From: UBA8752 sp002172485
GTDB lineage: Bacteria; Bacteroidota; Bacteroidia; Flavobacteriales_D; Sanyastnellaceae
NCBI GenBank assembly: GCA_042089915.1
Contig: JBELJZ010000004.1
Coordinates: 1-64,000, forward strand
DNA length: 64,000 bases
Direction: 5' to 3'
Both the position numbers and the translations under genes were made by a program. Each line of letters starts with the position of its first letter. The first letter of the stretch is position 1. Below the pieces are notes generated by a model. That model searched no databases and was not told the DNA's origin. It saw only the letters and a list, made by a program, of their open reading frames with translations. This document shows, piece after piece, positions 40,894 to 49,938 of this stretch.

Positions 40894-41760
40894 ATGGGCT
40901 TCTTTTCCAACGACTACCCTGAGCGCATGCCCTTTCTGGAGCGCATCGGCAAGGAATGGCGCTTCCGCAAGGCGGTCAAGGCCTCCAAGCGCGAGCATGG
41001 CCAGCCACAGTTCGTTCTGGTTCATCCCGATTGGCCGAGCAAGCGCGCCAGCATCATGGCGTACGCCGACGCGCTCGGTTGGGCGGTCACCAACCGCAAG
41101 GACACGCCTGCCCGATACAAGGGGCAAGTCCGCATCCAGCTCGCCTTTGACGACCGCACCGAAAAGCGGAAGGCCCAACCGGGATTCTGGAACGGCCATT
41201 GCCTGGACATCAGCAAGTCCACCCTTGACCGCCACCACCAGGCCGTCTTCGGCTACGGTGTCAACGTGGACCCCGCCGCACATAAAGGCCCCATGCTGGA
41301 AAAGTCGGAGGGCAATGCCGTTCATGACGGCAGAGAAATCCAGGGTCCCCTCTCCCAGGACCAGCTCCAGCCTGGCAAGGTCTACCAGCGCATCATCGAC
41401 AACTGCACCGAAGGCGGCCTCTTCGAAGACCTCCGCGTTGTCATCATCCGAGGCGAGGTGCTGGTGGTCTACCGCAAGCGCAAGACCGGGTCGGTGCGAT
41501 ACACCAATGAGACTGCAGAAGTCGATTTGGCGAAATCGCCCAAAACTGTCTTTTCCGAGTCAGAAATCGACCAAATCGTGTCGCTTTCGGCCAAAATGTG
41601 CGCCGATTTCGCAGAATTGGACGTTTTGCGTGACCGCCAAGATGGCCGGATGTACTGCGTCGACCTCAACCCCACTCCTTTTGGCCCTCCTGCGGGCCTT
41701 TCCAATGAGCAAAAAACGAAAGCAACGATGTGCATCGAGCAAGTCTTCAGCGTGCATTAA
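40894..41760 (+). CDS. Unknown protein with ATP-grasp-like C-terminal half
   Basis: 288 aa, no named family recognised. The first 100 residues are basic and include FVLVHPDWPSKRAS. The second half resembles the ATP-grasp fold: VYQRIIDNC, LRVVIIRGEVLVVYRKRKTG, VRYTNETAEVDLAKSP and a metal-site-like ending ELDVLRDRQDGRMYCVDLNPTPFGPP. The DxNPTP pattern is what ATP-grasp enzymes use for magnesium. It begins 9 bases after nth. ATG 40927 (MPFLERIG) is another start. Base composition drops toward its 3' end. Possible ligase or kinase; substrate unknown. Confidence 0.65.
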   Translation: MGFFSNDYPERMPFLERIGKEWRFRKAVKASKREHGQPQFVLVHPDWPSKRASIMAYADALGWAVTNRKDTPARYKGQVRIQLAFDDRTEKRKAQPGFWNGHCLDISKSTLDRHHQAVFGYGVNVDPAAHKGPMLEKSEGNAVHDGREIQGPLSQDQLQPGKVYQRIIDNCTEGGLFEDLRVVIIRGEVLVVYRKRKTGSVRYTNETAEVDLAKSPKTVFSESEIDQIVSLSAKMCADFAELDVLRDRQDGRMYCVDLNPTPFGPPAGLSNEQKTKATMCIEQVFSVH

Positions 41761-41783
41761 GGGAATTCTTCTGTTGGCTTTAC

Positions 41784-41803
41784 CACACACACATACGCAC
41801 ACA
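41784..41803 (+). repeat. Short CA-rich simple repeat
   Basis: About 20 bases of imperfect (CA)n before the FISUMP gene, in the most A+T-rich intergenic stretch of the window (41761-41871). No promoter with confidence; a TAATTTTA sequence occurs about 20 bases before the ATG. Confidence 0.4.
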
Positions 41804-41871
41804 AAATGGAGGTGGCTGTTGCTTGAGGATGAGGGCATTGGATTTTAATTTTACTGCTTGAACCTAACCAA

Positions 41872-42732
41872 ATGCGCCATTTACTTGCCGTGCTGATGCT
41901 CCTTGCATCGGTACCTCTATTTGCCCAGGAAGACTGTGACGTCTTCAACATCCAAGAGCTGTCGGCAGCTTATCTGAATGTTTCAGTCGACAGCAGTATC
42001 CTTCACTCCGATGGATCTTTCGAGGTTTACCTCAGCAATGGAACCACATACACCTTGGTTCAAGGCTGCACAGATGCGGCAGCTGTAAATTATGACCCTG
42101 CTGCCAACACCGACGACGGCAGTTGCGATTTGTGCAGCAGCATAGAATTTGACGACTACACATACAGCGTGGTGGAGATTGGCGACCAGTGTTGGTTTGC
42201 GGAGAACCTGCGCACGACGGTGTATGCGGACGACAGCAGTATTCCTGAGGTGTATGGCTATTCGGTTTGGTCGGGATTGAGCACAGATGCGTGGTGTGAC
42301 TACGGGAACAACGACAACTACGTGGGCACTTACGGCCGGCTATACAATTGGTACGCGGTGGACAATGCAAGCGGCCTGTGTCCAAACGGCTGGCACGTCC
42401 CAACCGATGGAGAGTGGACGGCATTGGAGGATTACATCACAGCTCAAGGTTTTAACGGAACCGAGGGCACGGCCTTGCAGTCGACGGGTGGTTGGGGCGG
42501 TGGTGGCAACGGCACGGATAACTTCGGGTTTTCGGCCCTTCCGGGCGGCCACCGCTACAGATTCAATGGCCACTTCTACTATGCCGGCAGCCGCGGGTTC
42601 TGGTGGAGTTCTTCGCCCAGTGGCGGCAATGCCTGGGCCCGGAACTTGTACGACTACCTTCCAGCCATCGACAGGGTCAACCTCCATCCTCGGTACGGGT
42701 TATCCGTGCGTTGTCTCAGGGATGCCGACTGA
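41872..42732 (+). CDS. Secreted FISUMP-domain protein
   Basis: 286 aa. Signal peptide (about 1-19, ending PLFAQ). A calcium-like module GCTDAAAVNYDPAANTDDG (then SC) lies at about 63-83. From about residue 95 there is a Fibrobacter succinogenes major paralogous domain: VVEIGDQCWFAENLRTT, GRLYNWYAVDNASGLCPNGW, HVPTDGEWTALEDYI, LPGGHRY, FWWSSSP and YGLSVRCLRDAD. Such proteins are often multicopy and secreted; function is unknown. No T9SS tail is visible. Base composition is less G+C-rich than its neighbours. Confidence 0.85.
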   Translation: MRHLLAVLMLLASVPLFAQEDCDVFNIQELSAAYLNVSVDSSILHSDGSFEVYLSNGTTYTLVQGCTDAAAVNYDPAANTDDGSCDLCSSIEFDDYTYSVVEIGDQCWFAENLRTTVYADDSSIPEVYGYSVWSGLSTDAWCDYGNNDNYVGTYGRLYNWYAVDNASGLCPNGWHVPTDGEWTALEDYITAQGFNGTEGTALQSTGGWGGGGNGTDNFGFSALPGGHRYRFNGHFYYAGSRGFWWSSSPSGGNAWARNLYDYLPAIDRVNLHPRYGLSVRCLRDAD

Positions 42733-42808
42733 GCGGAACGAAGGAGGGTTGACACTTTGAAACTTTGGAGGCCGGAGGCAGACGGGGAGTACATGCCGGA
42801 TTTCGACC

Positions 42809-44086
42809 TCAGCTGAGGAGGTAGTCCTTCAGGGCGGTGTAGGTGGCGGCGATGTTGACGGCCTGCTTTGGGCGGTCGATGATGGCGTTGAGGCGGTCTG
42901 GCATCGCTGGGTCGGTGCCGATTTCTGGCGCGACGACGTCGCCGAATTTGCAGGGCGCTGCGGTGTGGAGGAACACGCCGAGTGCTTCTGGGTCTTCATT
43001 GAGGGCGTTGTCGAGGGCCTGGTGGCCGATGGCGCCGTGGGGATCGCAGACGTATCCGCTGGTCTTGTGGATGTGACGGATGCGCTGGCGGGTGGCGTCG
43101 TCGTCGAGGTGGAAGCCGCTGACGGTACTGCGAAAGGCGTCGAGGTCATCGCCGAAGAGGCGGGTGAGGCGGATGAAGTTGCTCGGGGCGCCCACATCCA
43201 TTGCGTTGGAGATGGTGGCCACGCTGGCGCGGGGTTGGTAGTTTCCCGTTTCGAGGTACTCGGGCACCACGCTGTTGGCGTTGGTGGCGGCGATGAAGCC
43301 CTTGCACGGCATGCCCATCTTGTGGGCGAGCAGGCCGGCGGCGAGGTTGCCGAAGTTGCCGGAGGGCACGCTAAAGAGGACGTTTTCGCCCAGCAGGTGC
43401 ACGGTGCTGGCGTAATAGGTGGCTTGCGGGATCCAGCGGGCGATGTTGATGGAGTTGGCGCTGGTGAGCGGACGGGCGGATTGCAGCTCGGCGTCGAGGA
43501 ACGCTTCCTTGACCATGGCCTGGCAATCGTCAAAGGCGCCGTCGACTTCCAAGGCCTGCACGTTGCCGCCGACCGTCGTCAACTGCTGTTCCTGAACCTT
43601 GCTGATGCGGCCTTTCGGATAGAGCAGGACCACGTCGATGCCGTCGACGTTGTAGAAGCCTTGGGCCACGGCGCTGCCGGTATCGCCGCTGGTGGCGACG
43701 AGGACGGTGACTTTCTTGTCGCTGAAGTGGGCGATGGCCCGGGCCAGGAAGCGGGCGCCCACGTCCTTGAAGGCGAGGGTGGGGCCGTGGAAGAGTTCGA
43801 GGGCGTAGCGCCTTTCGTCGGTTTCCACGAGGGGGAACGGGAAGTTGATCGCCTCTGCACAAATGCGCTCGAGGTCGGCGCGCTCCATGGAGCCCTCGGC
43901 GTAGGGCCAGATGATTTCCGCAGCGAGGTGATGGGGTTGCGTGTCTTCATCGCCCATCCACGATTCCAGCGGGAGCGTGGGGATGTGGTCCGGGAAGTAG
44001 AGGCCGTTGTCGGGGGGCAGTCCGCGGAGGATGGCCTCGTGGAAGGCCGCCGTCTCGTTCTTGTTCTTGGTGCTGTGGAACTGCAT
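42809..44086 (-). CDS. thrC: Threonine synthase
   Basis: 425 aa PLP enzyme making threonine from O-phosphohomoserine. LFHGPTLAFKDVGARFLARA carries the PLP-binding lysine (about residue 100), followed by TVLVATSGDTGSAVAQGF, SANSINIARWIPQATYY, VPSGNFGNLAAGLLAH, and the C-terminal CDPHGAIGHQAL and LHTAAPCKF. Full length. ATG 44086 gives the standard MQFHSTKN start. Third gene of thrABC, 5 bases after thrB. Confidence 0.96.
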   Translation of the reverse strand: MQFHSTKNKNETAAFHEAILRGLPPDNGLYFPDHIPTLPLESWMGDEDTQPHHLAAEIIWPYAEGSMERADLERICAEAINFPFPLVETDERRYALELFHGPTLAFKDVGARFLARAIAHFSDKKVTVLVATSGDTGSAVAQGFYNVDGIDVVLLYPKGRISKVQEQQLTTVGGNVQALEVDGAFDDCQAMVKEAFLDAELQSARPLTSANSINIARWIPQATYYASTVHLLGENVLFSVPSGNFGNLAAGLLAHKMGMPCKGFIAATNANSVVPEYLETGNYQPRASVATISNAMDVGAPSNFIRLTRLFGDDLDAFRSTVSGFHLDDDATRQRIRHIHKTSGYVCDPHGAIGHQALDNALNEDPEALGVFLHTAAPCKFGDVVAPEIGTDPAMPDRLNAIIDRPKQAVNIAATYTALKDYLLS

Positions 44087-44091
44087 GACGG

Positions 44092-45024
44092 TCAGGCTGG
44101 GGTGTCGAGGATGTGCGCGCCTTGCTGGGCGATGCGCCCGACGTGAACGTGGTGGTCGAGTCCCTTGAGCAGGAAGACGTCGGAAATGGCTTGGCCCACG
44201 GATTGGGCGGTGTCGGCGTCGAAGCTGATCCAATAGCTGGACGGCCCACTTCCGCTGATGCCTCCTGCCCTTGCGCCGGCTTGCATGGCGGCGGCTTGGA
44301 CTTCGGCGAAGTGCGGTTGGAGCGGAATGCGGTGTGGCTCGGCGAGGACGTCTTCGAGGGCCAAGGCGGCCTCCATGGCGTCGCCTGCGTGGCAGCAGTG
44401 GACGAAGTGGCCGAGGCGGGCCATCTGATTCAGGGCGTCCGGCATCGGAACGTCCTGTGGAAGGACGGCGCGGGCTTCGGCCGTCTTGATGACCGTTTGT
44501 GGGTGGACCACGGTCAGGTGCCAATCGGGCGCGGGCAAGGTGTCGATGCGTCCGTCGGGCAGGCACAGGCAGAGTCCTCCGAACAAGGCGGGGGCCACGT
44601 TGTCGGCATGGCGGGCGCCGCTGGCGACCTGCTCTCCGTCGAGGGCCATGGGCAGGAGCTCGTGGGGTCGGAAGTCTGCGCCAGCCAGGGCGGCCACGCC
44701 AAATGCGGCGGAGGCGGCGGAGGCAGCACTCGAGCCGATGCCGCTTCCGGGGAGGACGGCCTTGTGGATGGTCAGTTCCACACCCCAATTGACGCCGAGC
44801 GTGTTGAGGACGCTGCGGGCGGCCATGCCGCTCACGTTGTGCTCCACCTCCATGGGGAGGTCGGCCCCGATGATCTCCTTGATTTGGACGCCGGGCGTGT
44901 CCGTGCGTTTCAGGTCGAGGCGTTCCAAGGGGCGCTCCAAGGCCAAGCCGAGGCAATCGAAGCCCACCGTGAGGTTGGCGACGGTGGCCGGGGCGGCAAC
45001 GGAGATGTGGTCCCTCGGGCTCAT
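44092..45024 (-). CDS. thrB: Homoserine kinase
   Basis: 310 aa GHMP kinase that phosphorylates homoserine. N-terminal SVAAPATVANLTVGFDCLG, phosphate-binding loop PGSGIGSSAASAASAAFG (about 91-108), and the C-terminal motif GGISGSGPSSYWI. Length is normal. Lies 19 bases after thrA and 5 bases before thrC. Confidence 0.95.
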   Translation of the reverse strand: MSPRDHISVAAPATVANLTVGFDCLGLALERPLERLDLKRTDTPGVQIKEIIGADLPMEVEHNVSGMAARSVLNTLGVNWGVELTIHKAVLPGSGIGSSAASAASAAFGVAALAGADFRPHELLPMALDGEQVASGARHADNVAPALFGGLCLCLPDGRIDTLPAPDWHLTVVHPQTVIKTAEARAVLPQDVPMPDALNQMARLGHFVHCCHAGDAMEAALALEDVLAEPHRIPLQPHFAEVQAAAMQAGARAGGISGSGPSSYWISFDADTAQSVGQAISDVFLLKGLDHHVHVGRIAQQGAHILDTPA

Positions 45025-45043
45025 GCTGTGTGGTCCGGTTCGT

Positions 45044-47518
45044 TTAGCGGCTGGCGGCGATGCGGATCAGGTCGCCGAAGACGCCCATGGCGGTCACGGC
45101 AGCGCCAGCGCCGGCGCCTTGAATGATGAGGGGGCGCTCTGCGTATCGATCGGAGGTGATCAACACGATGTTGTCGACCCCTTGAATGTTGTAGAACGGG
45201 TGGTCTGCAGGAACAGAACGCAAGCCGGTCTGTGCTTGGCCGGTGCTGCCGTCGAAGCTGGCGACATACTTCAGGCGTTCTCCTTTGGCGTCGGCTTCCT
45301 TCCAAGTGGCTTGCATGGCCTCTTCGATGTCAGGCAGGGATTCCATGAAGGCGTCGATGCTGCCTTCCATCTGGCGGTCGAGGAGGAACCCCTTCCCTTC
45401 CACATTGGACATCTCCAGCGTGTAGCCAGCCTCGCGGGCGAGGATGAGGATTTTGCGCTGGACGTCCACGCCGCTGAGGTCGGTGCGGGGATCGGGCTCG
45501 GTCAACCCAGCTGCCCGGGCGTTCTCGATGACCGTTTTGAACGTCGTGTCGCCATGGAAGTTGGAGAAGACATAATTCAAGGTCCCGCTGAACATGCCCT
45601 CAATCTTGTGAATGCGGTCCCCGCTCTGGATCAGGTGCTGAATCGTATCGATGAGCGGAAGGCCGGCACCCACATTGGTTTCGAAACGGTACTCCACCCC
45701 TTCGCGAAGCGCGAGTTGCTTGAGGCCTTCGTAGCGTTCTTGCCCTGCGCTGGTGGCGATCTTGTTGGAAGCCACCACAGCAATGCTGTGGGCCAATGCC
45801 TGTTCGTAGACGTCGCTGGCCTCCTTGCTGGCGGTGTTGTCCACCAACACACTGTTCTCCAAATCCATCTTGGCAATGGCCTGAACGAAGGCTTCCGGGG
45901 AACTGTCCGTTTCGGCCTCCTTCAATTGGGCGCGCCAGTCTCCGTAAATGCCGTCGGAATTGAGCAGCATTTTGCGGCTGTTGGCCAAGCCGATGATTTG
46001 AAGGTCGAGGTGGCGTACCTGCTTGAGGTCCTCACTTTGGGCGAGGATTTGATCCACCATGGTGCCGCCGACGTTGCCCACGCCAAGGCAGAAGATGTGG
46101 AGGCGCTTGACTTCCTCTTCGAAGAACGCTTGGTGCAGGGACTGCAGGGCCTTGCGCTCATGGCGGGCGTCGATGACGATGGAGATGTTGCGCTCGGTGC
46201 TGCCTTGGGCGATGGCCCGAATGCTGACCCCGTTGCGGCCCAGGGTTCCGAAGGCGCGTCCGGAGATGCCGCTCTGCATGCGCATGCCGTCCCCGACAAT
46301 GGCGATGACATTGAAGCCGTCTTCCACGATGAGCTCGTCAATGCGGCCGAGGTGTTGGTCACTGCCGAATTCCATGTTGAGGACGTGCTTGGCCTTGTGG
46401 GCATCGGCATCGTCCACGGCAATGGTAATGGCGTGCTCGGAAGAGCCTTGGGTGATGAGCACCACGTTGACTTCCGACAAGGAGAGGGCGGTGAAGAGCC
46501 GCCTCGAAAACCCTGGAATGCCGACCATTCCCCCACCGGATACCGTGATGAGGGTGATGGATTTGAGGGAGCTCAATCCGCAGACACCCCGGTTTCGGGT
46601 CGTGCCTTCGCTCTTTTGATCCGCTGCCAGAACCAGGGTGCCTTGGGATTCCGGGTCGTCCGTTTTGCGGACATGCAGCGGAATCCCCACATCGGCGAGG
46701 GTCGCCACAGTGGGCGGGTAGACCACTTTGGCGCCGAAATGGCACAGCTCCATGGCTTCGTTGTAGCTCAATTCCCGGATGACTTGAGCGGAAGGCACCA
46801 CGGAGGGGTTGGCCGTCATCATGCCGTCCACATCGGTCCACTTCTCCAATACCTCGGCTTGGAGGAAGCTGGCCACGTAGGCAGCGGAGAGGTCGCTGCC
46901 TCCCCGTCCGAGCGTGGTGGGGGTTCCGTCCGCAGTGGTGCCGATGAAGCCTTCCATGATGAACAGGTCGGAAGAATTCAGATCCAAGTCGCGGAACTGT
47001 TGGGCGCTTTGTTCGAGGTCAAGGCGCGCATTGCCGAAACGGTCATCCGTCTTCATCATCTCCAAGGCTGAGAGGCGAACCGGGCGGAGGCCAAGGTCGG
47101 CAAAGTGGCCATGCAGAATGGGCACGGACAGGCGCTCACCCAGGCCAATGAGTTCGTCTCGGGTCCGGTGGGACAACTCCCTGAGGAGGAAAATGCCGTA
47201 GAGCAAGTCGTCCAGGTGCCCGAGCAGTTGCTTCAGCTCGGGTTCAGCAGAGGAGAACGTGGCGGGTTCGAGCAAGTCGAGCGCGCATTGGATGTGGCGG
47301 TCCCGTAGCTCGCGGGCCACTTCCCTGTAGGTGCCCTCCCCTTTTTGCGCGGCCTCACCGGCAGACACCAGCGCGTCGGTCACGCCGCCGAGCGCGGACG
47401 CAACGACAAAGGCTGGAGACGAACCGTCCTGCCCCTTTTTGTGAAGCAGAACGCTGCCGCAAGCCCGAATGCGATCAGGTGCAGCCACGGAGGATCCTCC
47501 GAATTTCAAAACGTGCAT
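45044..47518 (-). CDS. thrA: Bifunctional aspartokinase/homoserine dehydrogenase
   Basis: 824 aa. Aspartokinase domain at about 1-300 (KFGGSSVAAPDRIR, FIMEGFIGTTADG, TTLGRGGSDLSAA), two ACT domains (about 310-460; VSGGGMVGIPGFSRRLF, VGDGMRMQSGISGRAFG), then homoserine dehydrogenase from about 470 (LGVGNVGGTMVDQI, VVASNKIATSAGQER, FETNVGAGLPLIDTIQ, FSGTLNYVFSNF, DLSGVDVQRKILILAREAG). ACT domains mean probable threonine feedback. ATG 47518 is the natural start (MHVLKFGG); TTG 47527 is rejected. First gene of thrABC. Confidence 0.96.
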   Translation of the reverse strand: MHVLKFGGSSVAAPDRIRACGSVLLHKKGQDGSSPAFVVASALGGVTDALVSAGEAAQKGEGTYREVARELRDRHIQCALDLLEPATFSSAEPELKQLLGHLDDLLYGIFLLRELSHRTRDELIGLGERLSVPILHGHFADLGLRPVRLSALEMMKTDDRFGNARLDLEQSAQQFRDLDLNSSDLFIMEGFIGTTADGTPTTLGRGGSDLSAAYVASFLQAEVLEKWTDVDGMMTANPSVVPSAQVIRELSYNEAMELCHFGAKVVYPPTVATLADVGIPLHVRKTDDPESQGTLVLAADQKSEGTTRNRGVCGLSSLKSITLITVSGGGMVGIPGFSRRLFTALSLSEVNVVLITQGSSEHAITIAVDDADAHKAKHVLNMEFGSDQHLGRIDELIVEDGFNVIAIVGDGMRMQSGISGRAFGTLGRNGVSIRAIAQGSTERNISIVIDARHERKALQSLHQAFFEEEVKRLHIFCLGVGNVGGTMVDQILAQSEDLKQVRHLDLQIIGLANSRKMLLNSDGIYGDWRAQLKEAETDSSPEAFVQAIAKMDLENSVLVDNTASKEASDVYEQALAHSIAVVASNKIATSAGQERYEGLKQLALREGVEYRFETNVGAGLPLIDTIQHLIQSGDRIHKIEGMFSGTLNYVFSNFHGDTTFKTVIENARAAGLTEPDPRTDLSGVDVQRKILILAREAGYTLEMSNVEGKGFLLDRQMEGSIDAFMESLPDIEEAMQATWKEADAKGERLKYVASFDGSTGQAQTGLRSVPADHPFYNIQGVDNIVLITSDRYAERPLIIQGAGAGAAVTAMGVFGDLIRIAASR

Positions 47519-47523
47519 GGTGG

Positions 47524-47531
47524 CCAAGTTT
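47524..47531 (-). promoter_or_regulatory. Possible -7 box (AAACTTGG) of thrA
   Basis: Minus strand AAACTTGG-CCACC-ATG, five-base spacing. Weaker match than most. A second A+T-rich near-palindrome (CGTAT..ATACG, about 47573-47588) lies 50 bases further upstream and could be an alternative promoter or operator. Confidence 0.3.
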
Positions 47532-47601
47532 GAGGAACCACCCTACGCATCGTTGAACGGGAGGTTGCGGTCCGTATTATAATATACGACGCAGCGGCGG
47601 G

Positions 47602-48420
47602 TTATCCCTCCTCTTTCGCGAATTTGGAGATGACCTCCATGCTCACGCCGGTGTTGGAGAAGCCCCCGTCGTGGAAGAGGTTTTGCATGGTGACGTAGCG
47701 GGTGAGGTCGCTGAACAACGTGGCACAGTAGTCGGCACACGCTTGGCCTGTGGCATTGCCCAGCGGGCTCATCGCTTCGCTGTATGCGATGAATTCATCG
47801 AATCCTTTCACGCCGCTGCCCGCCGTGGTCACGGTGGGGCTTTGGCTGATGGTGTTGATGCGGACCTTCTTCTGGGTGCCGTAATGGTACCCGAAGCTGC
47901 GCGCAATGCTCTCGAGCAGGCTCTTGGCGTCGGCCATGTCCCCGTAGTCGGGGAAGGTGCGCTGCGCTGCGATGTAGCTCAGGCCGACCACGCTGCCCCA
48001 TTCGTTGATGGCGTCGAGTTCCATGGCGGTCTGCAGCGTCTTGTGCAGGCTGATGGCGCTGACGTCAAACGTCTTGTCGAGGTAGCTGTAGTTGAGCCCG
48101 GTGTAGTGCTTGCCCTTGCGGACGTTGGGGGACATGCCAATGGAGTGCAAGACGAAGTCGGCTTTGCCGCCGAAGTGCTCCATGGCGCCTTCGAAGAGCG
48201 CCTTCAGGTCCTCCATGCTCGTGGCGTCGGCCGGAATCACGGGGGCATGGCCGCATTGCTCCGCGAGCTTCTGGATTTCCCCCATCCGCATGGCGACCGG
48301 GGCATTCGTCAAGACGATTTCAGCGCCCATGCGGTGCACGGTCTCCGCCGTCTTCCAAGCGATGGACATGTCGTTGAGGGCGCCGAAAATGATGCCCTTC
48401 TTTCCTTCAAGCAGGTTCAT
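47602..48420 (-). CDS. fabI: Enoyl-[acyl-carrier-protein] reductase (NADH)
   Basis: 272 aa SDR enzyme for the last reduction in fatty acid elongation. NAD-binding GKKGIIFGALNDMSIAW at the N-terminus, VLHSIGMSP, and catalytic Tyr-x6-Lys in PDYGDMADAKSLL (about 155-170), ISQSPTVTTAGSGVKGF, and the C-terminal VTMQNLFHDGGFSNTG. ATG 48420 matches the family. A TAATTCGC box (48441-48448, minus) ends 20 bases before it, in the 3' end of the oxidase gene. Confidence 0.95.
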   Translation of the reverse strand: MNLLEGKKGIIFGALNDMSIAWKTAETVHRMGAEIVLTNAPVAMRMGEIQKLAEQCGHAPVIPADATSMEDLKALFEGAMEHFGGKADFVLHSIGMSPNVRKGKHYTGLNYSYLDKTFDVSAISLHKTLQTAMELDAINEWGSVVGLSYIAAQRTFPDYGDMADAKSLLESIARSFGYHYGTQKKVRINTISQSPTVTTAGSGVKGFDEFIAYSEAMSPLGNATGQACADYCATLFSDLTRYVTMQNLFHDGGFSNTGVSMEVISKFAKEEG

Positions 48421-48445
48421 GGTCTGTGGTGTCTGAATCGGCGAA

Positions 48446-49891
48446 TTAAGCGCAATCCGCTTGGCCCTGCTCGGGTGCGGGCAGGATTTTGTCCGGGTTG
48501 AGGATGTGGACAGGGTCAAATGCGTCCTTGATGCGGCGCTGCAAATCGAGTTCGGCTGGGCTGAATCGGAGGTCCATGAATGGCTTTTGTACCCAGCCGA
48601 TGCCGTGTTCGCCGCTCAAGGTGCCGCCCAGGCGAATGACTGCCTGGAACAGTTCGCGGATGGCGGTGGGAAGCGTCTCGTTCCATTGTGTCTCCGGCAT
48701 GTCCCCGCGCAGGATGTTGACGTGCAGGTTTCCGTCTCCGGCGTGGCCGTAGCACACGCTGTCAAACCCGTGTTCCGCTCCAATGCGCTTGACAGCCCCG
48801 AGCAACTCCGGCAAATGTCCCCGCGGCACCACCGTGTCTTCCTCCTTGTAAGTGGAGTGCGCTTTGACTGCCTCGCCGACTTTTCGCCGCAGGTTCCACA
48901 GTTGGTCCTTGGCAGCATCGTCCAAGGCGAGAAGGGGTTCTCCGGCATTGAACCTTTCCAATGAGGCGGCGATGCGCTCCAACTGGGGCATGAGGTCTTC
49001 CTCCCGAAATCCGTCGACTTCGATGAGCAGGTGGGCCGCGGTGTCGGCGTCGAGGGGAAGTTGTCGGTCGCCCGTGAACGCCATGGCCAACTCAATGGCA
49101 GACCGCTCCATGAATTCGAGGGCGCTCGGTTGGTTGCCGTCGATGAAGAGGCCGGCCACCGCGCGGCAGGCGTCGGCAGGATCGGCGAAGGGCACGAGAA
49201 GGAGCGCATTGAACTTGGGCCAAGGCAGCAGTTTCAATGTGGCTTCCGTGATGAAGCCGAGCGTACCCTCCGAGCCGACCATCAGTTGGGTGAGGTTGTA
49301 TCCCGTGCTGTTTTTGAGGGTGTCCGCCCCCGTTTGGATGACGGTCCCATCGGCAAGCACCACCTCCAAGTTCAGGGCCCAATCTTTGGTGACCCCGTAT
49401 TTGACGGCCCTCGGGCCGCCGCTGTTTTCGGCGAGGTTGCCCCCGATGGTGCAGGTGCCGCGGCTGGCCGGGTCCACGGCATAGAACAACCCTTTTTCCT
49501 GAACGGCTTCCTGCAGCACTTGGACGATGACGCCAGGCTGCACCACGACTTGGTGGTTGAGTTCGTCGATGCGGACGACGCGGTCGAGTCGTTTGGTGCT
49601 GAGGCTGATGCCGGCCCGCACCGGCAAAGCTCCCCCGCTCAATCCGGTCCAGGCTCCTGCGGGCGTCACCGGGACGGCATGGCCGTGTGCCCAACGCAGG
49701 ACGTCCGATACCTCGGCGGTCGACCGCGGCTGGACCACCACGTCGGGCAGGAACCTCAAATCTTCGGTGTGATCGGCGCTGTGGGCCTCGCGGATGTCGA
49801 GGGTGTCCAGCACCTCCAGGTGGGGAAATTCCAACCGCAGCGCAGCCGCAATGTGAGGGCCGTGAAAAGCCTGTGTGGAGTCAGCCGTCAT
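48446..49891 (-). CDS. FAD-linked oxidase of the GlcD/D-lactate dehydrogenase family
   Basis: 481 aa. FAD-binding PCMH domain at about 45-225 (LPDVVVQPRSTAEVSDVLRW, VTPAGAWTGLSGGALPV, FYAVDPASRGTCTIGGNLAE, NSTGYNLTQLMVGSEGTLG). C-terminal FAD-oxidase domain (GHAGDGNLHVNILRG, GGTLSGEHGIGWVQKPF, ILNPDKILP). Oxidises a 2-hydroxyacid, likely D-lactate or glycolate; no iron-sulfur partner subunit is in view. Upstream of fabI by 25 bases and divergent from the dipeptidyl peptidase gene. Confidence 0.9.
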   Translation of the reverse strand: MTADSTQAFHGPHIAAALRLEFPHLEVLDTLDIREAHSADHTEDLRFLPDVVVQPRSTAEVSDVLRWAHGHAVPVTPAGAWTGLSGGALPVRAGISLSTKRLDRVVRIDELNHQVVVQPGVIVQVLQEAVQEKGLFYAVDPASRGTCTIGGNLAENSGGPRAVKYGVTKDWALNLEVVLADGTVIQTGADTLKNSTGYNLTQLMVGSEGTLGFITEATLKLLPWPKFNALLLVPFADPADACRAVAGLFIDGNQPSALEFMERSAIELAMAFTGDRQLPLDADTAAHLLIEVDGFREEDLMPQLERIAASLERFNAGEPLLALDDAAKDQLWNLRRKVGEAVKAHSTYKEEDTVVPRGHLPELLGAVKRIGAEHGFDSVCYGHAGDGNLHVNILRGDMPETQWNETLPTAIRELFQAVIRLGGTLSGEHGIGWVQKPFMDLRFSPAELDLQRRIKDAFDPVHILNPDKILPAPEQGQADCA

Positions 49892-49938
49892 GGGGGCTTA
49901 ATTTGCCGACCACTGCCACGGCATGCCCGTCGGCGTTC

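Noticed and set aside
44486..47071. 861-codon open frame on the plus strand
   Set aside because: Antisense to thrA and thrB, both full-length with all motifs.
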